The notes: generated from the letters alone by a model not told the origin. A stretch of DNA of 64,000 nt from Oscillospiraceae bacterium (GCA_022800525.1 JAAWQM010000005.1:1-64000), one strand, 5' to 3'. Positions 1 to 8,995 are shown, numbered from the stretch's first letter. Numbers and translations: made by a program.

Positions 1-111
1 GTCATTAAGGCGGTGGGATTGACTTTTTTTCAGCGGGGCCGCATTGATACGGGCTACTATTTCCGAGTAGGAAACGGCGGTGCTCACTTGATACTGGATA
101 GTAGACTTCAT
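1..111 (-). CDS. Partial gene running off the left edge, unknown function
   Basis: An open frame on the minus strand starts at ATG 111 and stays open for 37 codons to base 1. A GGGGG-rich ribosome site lies 6-10 bases upstream, but that site is inside the hairpin at 119-140. The N-terminal 37 residues contain no motif I recognise. It may be the chromosomal gene next to an old integration site, because an integrase tail lies directly upstream. Too short to name. Confidence 0.4.
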   Translation of the reverse strand, partial: MKSTIQYQVSTAVSYSEIVARINAAPLKKSQSHRLND

Positions 112-118
112 CAGAAGA

Positions 119-150
119 CCCCCTGAAACCGCAGGGTTTCGGGGGATTTT
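119..150 (+). terminator. GC-rich hairpin with short T-run
   Basis: CCCCC-T-GAAACC pairs with GGTTTC-GGGGG around a GCAG loop and is followed by ATTTT on the plus strand. On the minus strand the same hairpin contains the G-rich ribosome site of the gene starting at 111, so it could also limit translation of that gene. Confidence 0.5.
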
Positions 151-204
151 CTGATGATAGCGGGGAAATGTTTCCCTTATTTTACCCTTATTGCGCAGTT
201 TCCA

Positions 205-381
205 TTAACCGGCGGCAATATTCTTGATGAAGCAATCCATCCGGTCAGCACTTTCTCTTTTCATCTGCTCGGTGACGTGACCGTAAACGTCCAGTGTAAA
301 GGCGGCGGTTGCATAGCCCAGATTGCCCTGCACCATTTTAATATCGTCCCCGCTCTTTATCGCTGCAACGGCGTAAGAGTG
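205..381 (-). pseudogene. C-terminal remnant of a tyrosine integrase
   Basis: Reading the minus strand from about 381 to a TAA at 205-207 gives a clear integrase tail: HSYAVAAIKSGDDIKMVQ, then NLGYATAAFT, then DVYGHVTEQMK. This matches the C-terminal catalytic box of Tn916-type tyrosine recombinases, with the box histidine and the nucleophile tyrosine (in DVYGH) still readable. A TAA lies two codons upstream of the first histidine, and the rest of the catalytic domain is gone. The ORF track shows only its antisense shadow (154-402). It marks the former end of an integrative element. Confidence 0.8.
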
Positions 382-495
382 CCCTTATTCCTTTTCCACT
401 AAAAAACGGCCTTGAAATGGGGGCTGCGGGAGGGGGTGAGAAACCAGGGCAGCACTTCAAGGGCAAATTTTTTCGGATCACGAAGGGGGTCAAAA

Positions 496-1006
496 ATGGG
501 TTCCTGGGGCATCACCATGAAAGCAAGCGACTATGACCTGGACCTGCTGGGGACTATCGCAGCCATTCAACTGAAAGCGGTGGACTTTTCCACCTTTAAT
601 GTAGCAGACGCCCTTGAAGTAATCAAGGCAGACATTATGGAGGGAATCAGAAAGAACCAATCGCGGCTGCTCTGTGGAGAATCTGGTTTTCTACTTCAGC
701 GAGAACTTTCCGAGGAATTTCACGCAAGGGGCGCTCCTGATCGCGGAGTGTCTGGCAGACTACTACCGTCCCGGGGAGCTGGCCGTCACCGAGTATGTTG
801 GCAAGCACTACAATCCGATTGAGCACCACATCCAAGAAGTTAGCGTTACGGATGCTGACTTGCGGCTTCTTCTGGAAGAATTTCGGAAGGTCCAGAACCC
901 GGAGCATGAGATGTATCAATCCTGGCTTGAGGATAGCGACCACGAAAAGTGGTTGGCGCATATCCGGGCCATCCAACAGAGCTTAAAGCAACACTTACTC
1001 AGCTGA
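496..1006 (+). pseudogene. Frameshifted small gene, possible DUF4259-like start
   Basis: ATG 496 follows the ribosome site AAGGGGGT. Frame 1 encodes MGSWGITMKASDYDLDLLG and runs to about codon 55. The sensible continuation (VENLVFYFSENFPRNFTQ to the stop at 1006) is in frame 2, so one base has been lost or gained near 655-665. The joined product would be about 170 residues. The MGxWG start recalls DUF4259-type proteins of mobile elements, but I cannot confirm that. A good terminator follows directly. Confidence 0.55.
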
Positions 1007-1040
1007 CGAATCAATCAGTTGAGGGCGGGCTTTTTGTTTT
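998..1040 (+). terminator. Rho-independent terminator
   Basis: CTCAGCTGA and TCAGTTGAG (998-1023) form a 9-bp stem with one G-U pair. They are followed by GGCGGGCTTTTTGTTTTT. The stem overlaps the last codons and stop of the frameshifted gene. Confidence 0.7.
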
Positions 1041-1045
1041 TCTGC

Positions 1046-1162
1046 TCATTTCAAAAAAAGACAACCAGCCGCACGTTCACGCGCCGCCTCATATTCGTCA
1101 TAGGCGGCAAGTAATCCGATCAACGCCCGCTTGATCTGTTTTTCCCTGATTCGCTTATTCAT
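1046..1162 (-). CDS. 38-residue basic peptide, unknown
   Basis: This frame is too short for the ORF track. ATG 1162 overlaps the TAA of the upstream AKR pseudogene (TAATG) and has GAGG nine bases upstream, so it could be translationally coupled. The product starts MNKRIREKQIKRALIGLL and is rich in Lys, Arg, Ala and Glu, compatible with one amphipathic helix. No family recognised. It may be a leftover of the integrative element rather than part of the AKR array. Confidence 0.35.
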   Translation of the reverse strand: MNKRIREKQIKRALIGLLAAYDEYEAARERAAGCLFLK

Positions 1163-1745
1163 TACGGCCTCACGATTTCTTTTGTATGTGATATCTGGTC
1201 CATCGCAGCGATCTGCTGCATTTCCGCGTCTGTCAGTTCAAAGTCGAAAATCTCAAAGTTCTCCTGGATATGAGCTTCGTTGCTGGAACCGGGAATGGCA
1301 ATATTGCCAGCCTGGAGATGCCAGCGCAGGAGGACCTGTGCGGAGGTCTTGCCATGGGCCGCCGCAATGGAGGAAATTGTGGGGTCATTGAACAGCTCCT
1401 GCTTATGGCCCCGCCCGCCCAGGGGGAACCAGGATTCCAGAACGGCTCCGTACTGCTTCAGATGCTCCTTCATGGCGGTACTCTGGTAATGGGGGGCGTC
1501 TCGTTCTGGAGAAGCGCCGGGGTAATGGTGGTGGCGTTCACCAGCCGGTCAAAATCCTCCGCCGTGTAGTAGTTGGAAAGACCGATGGAGCGGAGTTTTC
1601 CCTCACTGACAGCCTGCTCCATGGCCTGATACGCCGCCACATCGGAAAAACCGGTATCCTCCACTGCCGCCATCGCAGGGACGCCCAATCCCATCGCTAA
1701 AGCGCACATCAAAACGAGGGAGAGCAGTTTTTTTAGTTGTTTCAT
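1162..1745 (-). pseudogene. Exported aldo/keto reductase, internal deletion plus frameshift
   Basis: The first frame (1745-1470) begins with a Sec signal peptide ending in a VPAMA-type cleavage site. It then jumps straight to DVAAYQAMEQAV, which is mid-barrel in the intact neighbour at 1838-2866. The segment with catalytic Asp, Tyr, Lys and His is therefore missing. A further frameshift near 1487-1495 (NETPPITR where the neighbour reads NETHPYHQ) moves the rest into the frame 1473-1162, ending MDQISHTKEIVRP. The retained part closely matches the neighbouring gene, so this is a tandem duplicate that has died. Confidence 0.85.
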
Positions 1746-1837
1746 AGGATTTTCTCACTTTCAAAAAATATCATCTACAGTTGCGTATCAAAGTGCAGGC
1801 AACAGATTCCGCAGGGGGTACATCCTTCCCGCCTTGT

Positions 1838-2866
1838 TTAATAGTTTGCAAACCGCTCATTTTTGTCCAGGGCAGTCATCTGCTCCATTTCTTCATCGGT
1901 CAGGTTGAAGTCGAAAACTTCAAAGTTCTCCCGGATGTGGTCCTCATTGCTGGAGCCTGGGATAGCGATATTACCTGCCTGCAAATGCCAGCGCAGTATA
2001 ACCTGTGCGGAGGTCTTTCCGTGGGCGGCGGCAATGGCGGAAATGGTTTCATCACCGAACAGCGTCCGTGTGTTTCCACGCCCGCCCAGGGGAAACCAGC
2101 TTTCCATGACCGTGCCGTACTGAGCCAGATGCTCCTTCATCTCTGTACTCTGGTGGTAAGGGTGCGTCTCATTCTGCATGAGCGCCGGGGTAATGGAAGT
2201 GGCGTTCATCAGCCGGTCAAAGTCCTCTGGGGTGTAGTAGTTGGAGAGGCCAATGGAGCGGAGCTTACCATCTTCTACCGCCTGCTCCATAGCCTGATAT
2301 GCCGCTACATCGTTGCTGGGCTGGGAGTGGTGCAGGATCATCAGGTCGATGTAGTCCAGGCCCAAGCGCTCCAGGGAGCGGTCAATCGCATCCGCTCCGT
2401 TGTCGTAATCATCTGTCCACATTTTTGTGGTTACGAAGATTTCTTCACGGGTCACAAGGCCCTCGTCAATGGCCCTCTGGATTCCCCGGCCCACACCCTG
2501 CTCGTTGCCGTAGATACGGGCGGTGTCAATGAGCCGGTAGCCATCCCGCAACGCCCAATAGACGGAATTTTCTGCCTGATCGTTGCTGAGACGGAACGTT
2601 CCGATACCAAGGATAGGCATTTCAATTCCATTGTTCAGCAAGACCACGCCACGCTCCAGGTCGAAGCCGGAAGAAGTGGTTTCGCCGCTGTCGCTGACGG
2701 TGGGCGGTTCCACGGCAGTGTTGTCAGCCGCTGCCCCCTCGCTGGAGGCAGGCGTCTGCACGGATGCTGCCGGAATATTCCCTGGAGTATCATCTGCGTT
2801 CCCAGCACCGCAGCCCGTAAGCAGCAGGCAGAACACCGCCGCAATCAGTAAAATAGCTTTTCTCAT
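1838..2866 (-). CDS. Lipoprotein aldo/keto reductase
   Basis: A 342-residue protein. The ATG at 2866 has GGAG 9 bases upstream and is preferred over the TTG used by the track. The N-terminus is a lipoprotein signal with lipobox LLTGC (Cys19), then a Ser/Thr/Ala/Pro-rich linker to about residue 65, then a complete AKR (beta/alpha)8 barrel. The catalytic tetrad is visible: Asp and Tyr in LIDTARIYGNE (about 114 and 119), Lys in VTTKMW and His in LMILHH. The usual PKS cofactor motif reads IPGSSNEDHI, so the Lys and Arg that clamp the NADPH 2'-phosphate in AKR5-type enzymes are not in their usual places. An exported AKR is odd because these enzymes normally use cytosolic NAD(P)H. The stop precedes the broken AKR by 92 bases. 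Confidence 0.85.
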   Translation of the reverse strand: MRKAILLIAAVFCLLLTGCGAGNADDTPGNIPAASVQTPASSEGAAADNTAVEPPTVSDSGETTSSGFDLERGVVLLNNGIEMPILGIGTFRLSNDQAENSVYWALRDGYRLIDTARIYGNEQGVGRGIQRAIDEGLVTREEIFVTTKMWTDDYDNGADAIDRSLERLGLDYIDLMILHHSQPSNDVAAYQAMEQAVEDGKLRSIGLSNYYTPEDFDRLMNATSITPALMQNETHPYHQSTEMKEHLAQYGTVMESWFPLGGRGNTRTLFGDETISAIAAAHGKTSAQVILRWHLQAGNIAIPGSSNEDHIRENFEVFDFNLTDEEMEQMTALDKNERFANY

Positions 2867-2879
2867 ACGCAATCGTCTC

Positions 2880-3653
2880 CTATTCTATCAACAAGGTTTC
2901 CCCCATGTCTAAAATCAGCCGGTTCTCCACATCGAACTGCTCCGCCACCGTCCGGTCGAAGAAAATATCGTTCCTGGCTGTCACATGATAGGGAATGTTG
3001 TGCGTGGCTCCTACCAGCCGGGCGGCCTCTGCTGCTTCCTCCAGGCCCATGTTGAACACACCGTCACAGCAGAAGAAGGCATAGTCGATCTCCTTCTCCG
3101 CCATGTCCGCCATTTGCTCTGTGGTGGAGGTGTCCCCGGTCACATATATGGAGCACCCATTGGAGAAGGTCAGCACATAGCCCACGCACTCACCCATATC
3201 ATGCCAGCGGTTATACCCGGCCTCTACCGCCTCCACGGTGACATAACTCAAGTCAAATACCAGATGTTCCCCGTTTTGGATCGCTTCTTTCCAGGTGATG
3301 ATCCGGCAATCTGGATTCCGGTTTTCGATACGGTCTACACCGTTGTGGTCGTAATGGGAATGGGTTACGAGAATCAAATCGGCAGGCAGATCATACCCCT
3401 CACCCACATAAGGATCGACGTAGATCACCTTGCCCTCGTCGGTCACAATGCGAATACTGGCCTGCCCCTGGTAGAGCAGTTCTGCCGGACCGGGAACAGT
3501 CTCCGCCGGTTCATCCTGCTCTGTCTGAACAGACTGCACTTGGGCAGGAAGCTCTATTTCAGCGGGAGATGGAGCCTGCGGGAAACCGCAGGCGGAGAAC
3601 AGCACAAAAGGAATCAGCAAGAGAGACAGCATCATCATTCGTTCCTTCTTCAC
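2880..3653 (-). CDS. Lipoprotein with metallo-beta-lactamase fold (UlaG-like)
   Basis: A 257-residue protein starting at GTG 3653, with AGGAG about 11 bases upstream. The signal peptide ends in lipobox FSAC (Cys22). The rest is an MBL-fold hydrolase of the UlaG / YtnP-like type: metal motif THSHYDHNGVD, a central VTGDTS segment with a metal-ligand Asp, and a late YHVTARND stretch. The substrate is unknown; family members act on lactones, phosphodiesters or lipids. It lies 13 bases upstream of the lipoprotein AKR, which suggests the two exported enzymes are made together and act outside the membrane. Confidence 0.85.
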   Translation of the reverse strand: MKKERMMMLSLLLIPFVLFSACGFPQAPSPAEIELPAQVQSVQTEQDEPAETVPGPAELLYQGQASIRIVTDEGKVIYVDPYVGEGYDLPADLILVTHSHYDHNGVDRIENRNPDCRIITWKEAIQNGEHLVFDLSYVTVEAVEAGYNRWHDMGECVGYVLTFSNGCSIYVTGDTSTTEQMADMAEKEIDYAFFCCDGVFNMGLEEAAEAARLVGATHNIPYHVTARNDIFFDRTVAEQFDVENRLILDMGETLLIE

Positions 3654-3667
3654 AAAATTTGAACTCC

Positions 3668-4218
3668 TTATAAATTCTGGCGTTTCAGCAGCTTGGCAGA
3701 GTAATAACCAGCCATAGCAAACAACGCCATGACAGCAACATAATCCAACACAAAGTAAATGAGCGGCTGGCTGAAATCGAAGAACACAAATTGATTTCTC
3801 AGAAGCAGATAGCTTCCAATTTCCCGCCGGATAAAGATCAGAATGCCCCAGATTCCCAGCAGCGCGGCGATTACGCGCAGGATGGTTGTCCGGGTGGCGG
3901 ATTTGCTCTTGATGTTTACCGCTTTACGGAGCATTCCTATGATTGCCCCACCGTGCAGCCCAGCATGAAAACTCATCAGAATCACCCCCCAATAGGACGC
4001 CGGCAGGTGAACTGTTCTGGTCAATGCCATTCCAGACACGACCTCCAGAAAGGCAAAAACATGACGCGACATAAGAATCCCGCTGCCAGGCAGGGCAATC
4101 ATGTCTGCCAACAGGAGTAGGCCATCAACAGCGGCAGCAGAATCACCATAGAAAAATCCACGGCTATTCTAATCTGCTGTGTTCGGGACATCCCTTTTTT
4201 CTCTATGGACGCATCCAT
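3668..4218 (-). pseudogene. DUF4405-like membrane protein, frameshifted
   Basis: ATG 4218 (GGAGG upstream) encodes MDASIEKKGMSRTQQIRI followed by a hydrophobic segment ending LLPLLMAYS. The frame then breaks near 4125 with a one-base shift. The continuation is the 147-residue track ORF, with LLADMIALPG and three more hydrophobic helices, including a SFHAGLHGG motif. The order of helices and histidines resembles the DUF4405 / cytochrome-b-like membrane family, in which histidines may hold heme; that assignment is inference. It lies 14 bases upstream of the MBL gene. Confidence 0.6.
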
Positions 4219-4271
4219 TGTTCATCAACCTCCACATTAGCAAATTGCCTGCATTTCAAATGCAAAGGGAG

Positions 4272-4739
4272 TTAACGCTCATAGCGCAGGACCACACCGT
4301 TTCCCGCAATCTGACGCACCTCTTTCTTGCCTGCGAACAGGTAGGGAATTCCCAGATCGTCCAGATAAGCCAAAAATTCCGGCGGGACCTGCTCTGTCAA
4401 AACTTCTATCATCAAATTGCTCTGTCCGCCATAGGACATCATCGCGCTTTCCCAGCGCAGCTTGCCATACCGGTCAAAGGCTGCACAAAGGCCGCTTCCC
4501 TCCGGCGGCTGAATCACCTCATCTTCATACTTGACCGGCACATCCCTATATTTGGAGAAGTCCACATCCATGTCCATCTGAGAAGTCGCCCGCCCGCAGC
4601 CATAGGCCCGGGCATATTTGTAAATCAGACGGTCGTATTCCATGCCAGCCAATTCATAGTCCTTATTGCCATCCCAATCAATGACGATTTTTCCGTCAAT
4701 GGTTGTCATCATGTGGCAGATCACTTTTGCTCGATCCAT
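4272..4739 (-). pseudogene. RibD / dihydrofolate-reductase-like protein, C-terminally truncated
   Basis: The chosen ATG 4739 has AGAAGG 7 bases upstream. The product starts MDRAKVICHMMTTIDGKI, the classic N-terminal strand of the RibD C-terminal / DHFR-like reductase family. A recognisable IPYLFAGK segment follows near the end. These proteins are normally about 220-240 residues. This one stops at about 155, just after the FAGK strand, and lacks the last nucleotide-binding part with the GG motif. It is probably non-functional, though a short form cannot be excluded. Confidence 0.6.
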
Positions 4740-4807
4740 GATGAGCCTTCTTATCAATGCTTTCTTTTCCATCCTGCGAGGGGACAATCTCGCGATTTGA
4801 TTTCATG

Positions 4808-5319
4808 TCATTTGCCACTGGTGGAGCTTCTGAAACCCAATTCCTCCAGCCAGTGTGTGACATCACTCCCGGCGGAATCCACATTGGAGCCGCGTATGGC
4901 AAGTCCCTCCAGTAGTTCAGCATCTGGAATCAGTTCCGTAATGTCACTCTCGCTGCGTCCAAGGGCGCTTCCCTCATGGGTGCAGAACGGAATGACCGTC
5001 TTGCCAGAGAAATCATAGCTTTCCAAAAAGGTGAACATCGTCATAGGCATAGTTCCCCACCAGTTTGGATAACCGATGAAAACCGTATCGTAGTCATCCA
5101 TATTTTCCACAGAGGATGACAGCTCTGGCCTTGCGTCCATCGTCCTGTTCTTGACGGGCCTGGGCAATCAGATCGTTATATTCGTCTGGGTAAACCGTAG
5201 TTGTTTCCACTTGGAACAGATCGCCGCCAGTGTATCCGGCAATCATATTGGCGATGGTTTCGGTATTCCCTGTATGGGAAAAGTACGCCACCAGGATGCC
5301 AAGCTGCTTGTAACTCCAT
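4808..5319 (-). pseudogene. Flavodoxin, frameshifted
   Basis: Two overlapping frames together make one flavodoxin. The first (from about 5294) has the FMN phosphate loop AYFSHTGNTE. The second holds FIGYPNWWGTMP, IPFCTHEGSALGRSE and the C-terminal helix. The shift is near 5120-5135. The only ATG upstream (5319) is out of frame with the FMN loop, so there may be a second early shift. The intact flavodoxin at 13286-13804 shows what it should look like. It lies between two AKR-family genes. Confidence 0.8.
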
Positions 5320-5321
5320 CT

Positions 5322-6290
5322 TTATCTCGTAAACCCCCTGTGTCCATATACTTTACATTGATTGAGCGCAGCCTCCAGAGAGCAGAACTCCTCGTCCGTC
5401 AGCTCTACCAGAGAGGCGTCCAGATTCTCGATGATTCGTTCTTTATTCTTGGAACCGGGGATCGGGACCACATTGGGATACTTGTGCAGCATCCAGACCA
5501 GGGAGATCTGGGCGGGAGTAGCCTGCTTCTTATCTGCGTACTGCTTCAAAAGATCAATGATAGGCTGATTCCCGGCAATGTTGGCTTTGCTCAACTGCGG
5601 CACCCAATTCCGAACATCATTGTTCCGCTCGAAATTTGTCTCTGTGGTGATCTTTCCGGACAGCAGGCCGCTGGCGATGGGAGAAAAGGGTACCATGCCG
5701 ATCTCATGCTCCAGGCAGTAAGGGATCACCGCTTTTTCCACATCCCGCTCCACCATGGAGTAAATGTTCTGGATGGCGGTGAGAGGCGTGACCCGCTGGG
5801 CGCGCTCGATCACACCCACGTCCACCTGAGACAATCCCCAGCCGCGAATGAGGCCGTCCTCGATCAGCAGGCCCATGGCCTCCGCTACCTCCTCCACAGA
5901 GACACCTCCAGTACGGTGAAGGTAGTACAAGTCCACCATATCGGTCTGAAGCCATTCCATGGATGCCTCCAGATGCCGGCGAACTGCATCATAGACGGAG
6001 CCGGCCCTGCGCACCTCTGACCGATCCAGAAACAGTTTGGTAGCCAGAACCACACCCTGCCGGACGTCCCGCAGAGCTTTGCCCACGATACGCTCGTTGT
6101 GTCCGGTACCGGACAGATTTGGACTGTAGATCTCAGCTGTGTCAAAGAACGTACAGCCGTGCCGGTAGGCATTCTGGATCGCCTCAACGCTGTATGTTTC
6201 CGGGGGAATCTGACCATATCCATGGGAAAAGGCCATACAGCCCATGCCTACCGCTGATACAGTCAATTCACCGATTTTTCTTGTTTTCAT
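5322..6290 (-). CDS. Aldo/keto reductase, AKR11/13-like
   Basis: A 322-residue cytosolic AKR of the longer YhdN/IolS-like type. It starts MKTRKIGELTVSAVGMG, has Asp and Tyr in FFDTAEIY, Lys in LATKLF and His in YYLHRT, and a cofactor loop VPIPGSKNKERIIEN. All catalytic residues are present. It probably reduces aldehydes or ketones with NADPH; the substrate is unknown. Its ATG overlaps the TGA of the upstream hydrolase (ATGA), which implies translational coupling. Confidence 0.88.
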   Translation of the reverse strand: MKTRKIGELTVSAVGMGCMAFSHGYGQIPPETYSVEAIQNAYRHGCTFFDTAEIYSPNLSGTGHNERIVGKALRDVRQGVVLATKLFLDRSEVRRAGSVYDAVRRHLEASMEWLQTDMVDLYYLHRTGGVSVEEVAEAMGLLIEDGLIRGWGLSQVDVGVIERAQRVTPLTAIQNIYSMVERDVEKAVIPYCLEHEIGMVPFSPIASGLLSGKITTETNFERNNDVRNWVPQLSKANIAGNQPIIDLLKQYADKKQATPAQISLVWMLHKYPNVVPIPGSKNKERIIENLDASLVELTDEEFCSLEAALNQCKVYGHRGFTR

Positions 6291-7174
6291 GTTCCCTCCC
6301 CGCCGCTTTGGACGTTGGTCAAAAAGTTTGTAATATAGGACACTGCCAGCTCAAAATCCTCGCCCAGATAGCCGTGATCTGCGCCTTGAATGACATGATA
6401 CTCTACATTGTCCACGGTTTCTGCCAGTCGGTCAGAGTAGGTAATCGGGATGATGGAATCCCGGCTGCCGTGAATCAACAGGATGTTTTTCCCATATTCC
6501 TGGATCAGCGCATAAGGCTCCTGATCCCACATATCCACAAAATACCGCTGGCCCAGCCTCATTCCAAGCAGCCGGTATGTTTCTGGAACTTCTTCCGGCG
6601 AATCAAACATTGCATGAACATCGTCATAGAGAGAAAACCCTGGATAGACCAGGATAATCGCCCGGATTTCATCCTGGTGTTCAGCCACTGTAATTGCAGT
6701 GACCAGACCGCCTTGGCTGTTCCCCATTAGATAAATGGAATCCGCATCTACAAAGTCCCACGTCTGTACTTCGGCCAGCACAGCCTCCAGGTCTGCTTTC
6801 TCTGTCAAAACCGACATACCCAGCACATCACCATCGCTCCGGCTTCCATAGCCTCCGCCGCAGAAATCAAAGCAGACGGTTACATAGCCCGCCTCGGCCA
6901 GCGCTTCTCCGTATCCTTTCACTCGGTCCAGGGTCGCGCCCAGCTCATGGGAGAGGATCACCACAGGCATCTTTCCTTCCACGCCAGCGGGGACATGGGC
7001 TATCCCATAAATGTCCATTCCGTCCCGGTCAACATGGATTTCCCTGGTTTCGTACACTCCAATGGCTGTCACCGCCGGAGCCGCTTGAGTTGGGGTGTTT
7101 TGTTCGCTCATACATCCACACAAAAGAGACACCAGACACATGGCGGCTGTCATCATCACTTCGATACCCTTCAT
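6287..7174 (-). CDS. Lipoprotein alpha/beta hydrolase
   Basis: A 295-residue product from ATG 7174, which has AAGGA upstream; the longer track start lacks support. Lipobox LLCGC puts the lipid on Cys21. The alpha/beta hydrolase core shows an oxyanion region VILSHELGA, nucleophile elbow GNSQGG, acid in HGSRDSI and histidine in GADHGYLG. It resembles dienelactone-hydrolase / acyl-esterase proteins. It lies 4 bases after one AKR and overlaps the next, so an exported esterase and cytosolic reductases share one transcript. Confidence 0.87.
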   Translation of the reverse strand: MKGIEVMMTAAMCLVSLLCGCMSEQNTPTQAAPAVTAIGVYETREIHVDRDGMDIYGIAHVPAGVEGKMPVVILSHELGATLDRVKGYGEALAEAGYVTVCFDFCGGGYGSRSDGDVLGMSVLTEKADLEAVLAEVQTWDFVDADSIYLMGNSQGGLVTAITVAEHQDEIRAIILVYPGFSLYDDVHAMFDSPEEVPETYRLLGMRLGQRYFVDMWDQEPYALIQEYGKNILLIHGSRDSIIPITYSDRLAETVDNVEYHVIQGADHGYLGEDFELAVSYITNFLTNVQSGGEGT

Positions 7175-7178
7175 CGTC

Positions 7179-8135
7179 TCATTCCTTACCGCTGAACGCA
7201 TCCAGCGCCCGGCCGATCTCGGCAATCTCCGCCGCAGTCAGGTGTACCTCCGCCGCGCCGCCGTTCTCAATCATGCGCTCCATTTTTCGGGTGCCGGGGA
7301 TGGGGACGATCCACGGCTTCTTTCCCATAAGCCACGCCAGAGAGATTTGCGCGGGTGCAGCGTGCTTCTCCGCCGCTTTGGACTGAATCAGATCCAACAC
7401 CGCCTGATGCCTGCGGATGCCGTCCTCCGTAAAGAGTTCCATCCGTCCCCGCCAATCTCCCTCCGGGAACACCGCATTTTTATCATAGGCAGCGGTGAGG
7501 AACCCTTTCGCCAATGGACAGTGAGTGACCAGTCCGATGTTCAGTTCCTCCAATACCGGGAACAGGTTCTCTGTATCCCGCTCCAGCATGGAATAGATAT
7601 TCTGGATCGCCGTCACCGGGCAGACCGCATGGGCGCGGCGAATGATATCTTCTGTCACTATAGAGAGGCCCCAATGGAGGATTTTTCCCTCCTGGATAAG
7701 CTGCCCCATCACCTCAGCAATATCCTCAATATGGCCGTCCGGATCATAGCGGTGCAGGTAATAGAGGTCAACATGGTCTGTCTGGAGCCGCCGCAGGGAA
7801 GTTTCCAGAGAGGCGCGGATTTTCTCAGGCCGGGTGTCGTAAAGGAATCCACCGCCGGGTTTGAAAGAGATGCCGAACTTGGTGGCGATCTTCACCTTGT
7901 CCCGATAGGGTTTCAGAGTGGTCCCCACCAAATCTTCGTTATGCTCGTCAGAGCCGTCATCACTGACATAGACCTCCGCCGTATCGAAGAAGGTGTAGCC
8001 CTGCTCCACCGCTCCCTGGATCACCTTAATCATTTCTGTTTTGTCAGCCGCCGCGCCGAAGGTGTGGGTCATACCCATACAGCCCAGGCCGACAGCGGAT
8101 ACTTCCAGACCGTTTCCTAAAATGCGTTTTTCCAT
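7179..8135 (-). CDS. Aldo/keto reductase, AKR11/13-like
   Basis: A 318-residue AKR starting MEKRILGNGLEVSAVGLG. It has Asp and Tyr in FFDTAEVY, Lys in IATKFG, His in YYLHRY and the cofactor loop IPGTRKMERMIEN. It is full length with all catalytic positions intact. It resembles the AKR at 5322-6290 in architecture but is clearly diverged from it. The ribosome site is AAAGGAAA. It follows the broken MATE gene by 33 bases. Confidence 0.88.
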   Translation of the reverse strand: MEKRILGNGLEVSAVGLGCMGMTHTFGAAADKTEMIKVIQGAVEQGYTFFDTAEVYVSDDGSDEHNEDLVGTTLKPYRDKVKIATKFGISFKPGGGFLYDTRPEKIRASLETSLRRLQTDHVDLYYLHRYDPDGHIEDIAEVMGQLIQEGKILHWGLSIVTEDIIRRAHAVCPVTAIQNIYSMLERDTENLFPVLEELNIGLVTHCPLAKGFLTAAYDKNAVFPEGDWRGRMELFTEDGIRRHQAVLDLIQSKAAEKHAAPAQISLAWLMGKKPWIVPIPGTRKMERMIENGGAAEVHLTAAEIAEIGRALDAFSGKE

Positions 8136-8168
8136 ACCGTGTAATTTCCTTTCAAAATGACAGATGTT

Positions 8169-8995
8169 TTATATGACTTCAAACTGCGTCCACTTCCGGC
8201 TCCGGTAGCGGACTACAATCAGAATTGCCTTAATCAGCCAGTCGCCCACCATTGCGTATGCAATGCCGGTCACGCCCAGATGCAGCCACAGGCCGAACAG
8301 CACAGACAGAGCCACCCGGCAGATCACCGTGGCGAAAATGGAAGCAAGCATGGTGTAGAGAATATCCCCAGCCGCCCGCAGACCGTTGGAGAGGGAGAAC
8401 GCCAGGGGGCAGAGAATCGTATTCCCTACCGCATGAATCAGCACAAGCAGGATCACCAGCTGTTTTGCCTCGCCGGAAAGACTGTAAAGCATCAGCACCA
8501 GAGGCGTCAGCGCAAAAATAAGGATATTCCAGAGCGCTGAGCCGAAGTAGGTGATCCGCAGCAGCTTTTTGTTGTAATAGTCCGCCGCCTCCACGTCCCC
8601 CGCCCCCATGCACTGGCCGATCACGGTGACAAAGGCATATCCGAAGGCGATACAGAACAGAGAGGCCATAGACCAAAAGCTCTGGGCCACTTCGTTGGCG
8701 GCAATCTCCACCGTGCCAAAGAGGGCCACGATGCTGGACAGGGCCACCTTGGAGAGCTGAAACAGTCCGTTTTCCACGCTGCTGGGGAGGGCGATGTTCA
8801 GAATCCGCACACCGCCGCGTCCCCGGCATAGCTGAACATCAGCGTGTCCGCGATGCCTACCAGCATGGTCAGAAGCTGTTCCACAAGGATGGGCAGGATC
8901 AGCCGGAACAAGTCCCGGTTGGAAAAACGCTGGCGGTCTTTCTCAATCTGCTGTTTCGGCTCGAATACACCCGCAAGGGTATTTGAGAGGTTCAT
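8169..8995 (-). pseudogene. MATE efflux protein, large internal deletion
   Basis: The first frame (8995-8798) encodes the N-terminal 60 residues of a MATE transporter: an amphipathic start, then RLILPILVEQLLTMLVG and MFSYAGDAAV. It then runs into a second frame (8810-8169) that begins RILNIALPSSVENG, which in this family is the start of the second half of the 12-helix protein. About 170 codons are missing and the junction is out of frame. A normal MATE is about 450 residues. The intact MATE upstream belongs to a different branch, so this is not simply its copy. Confidence 0.85.

Noticed and set aside
154-402. 82-residue plus-strand ORF near the left edge
   Set aside because: It is the antisense of the integrase C-terminal remnant.
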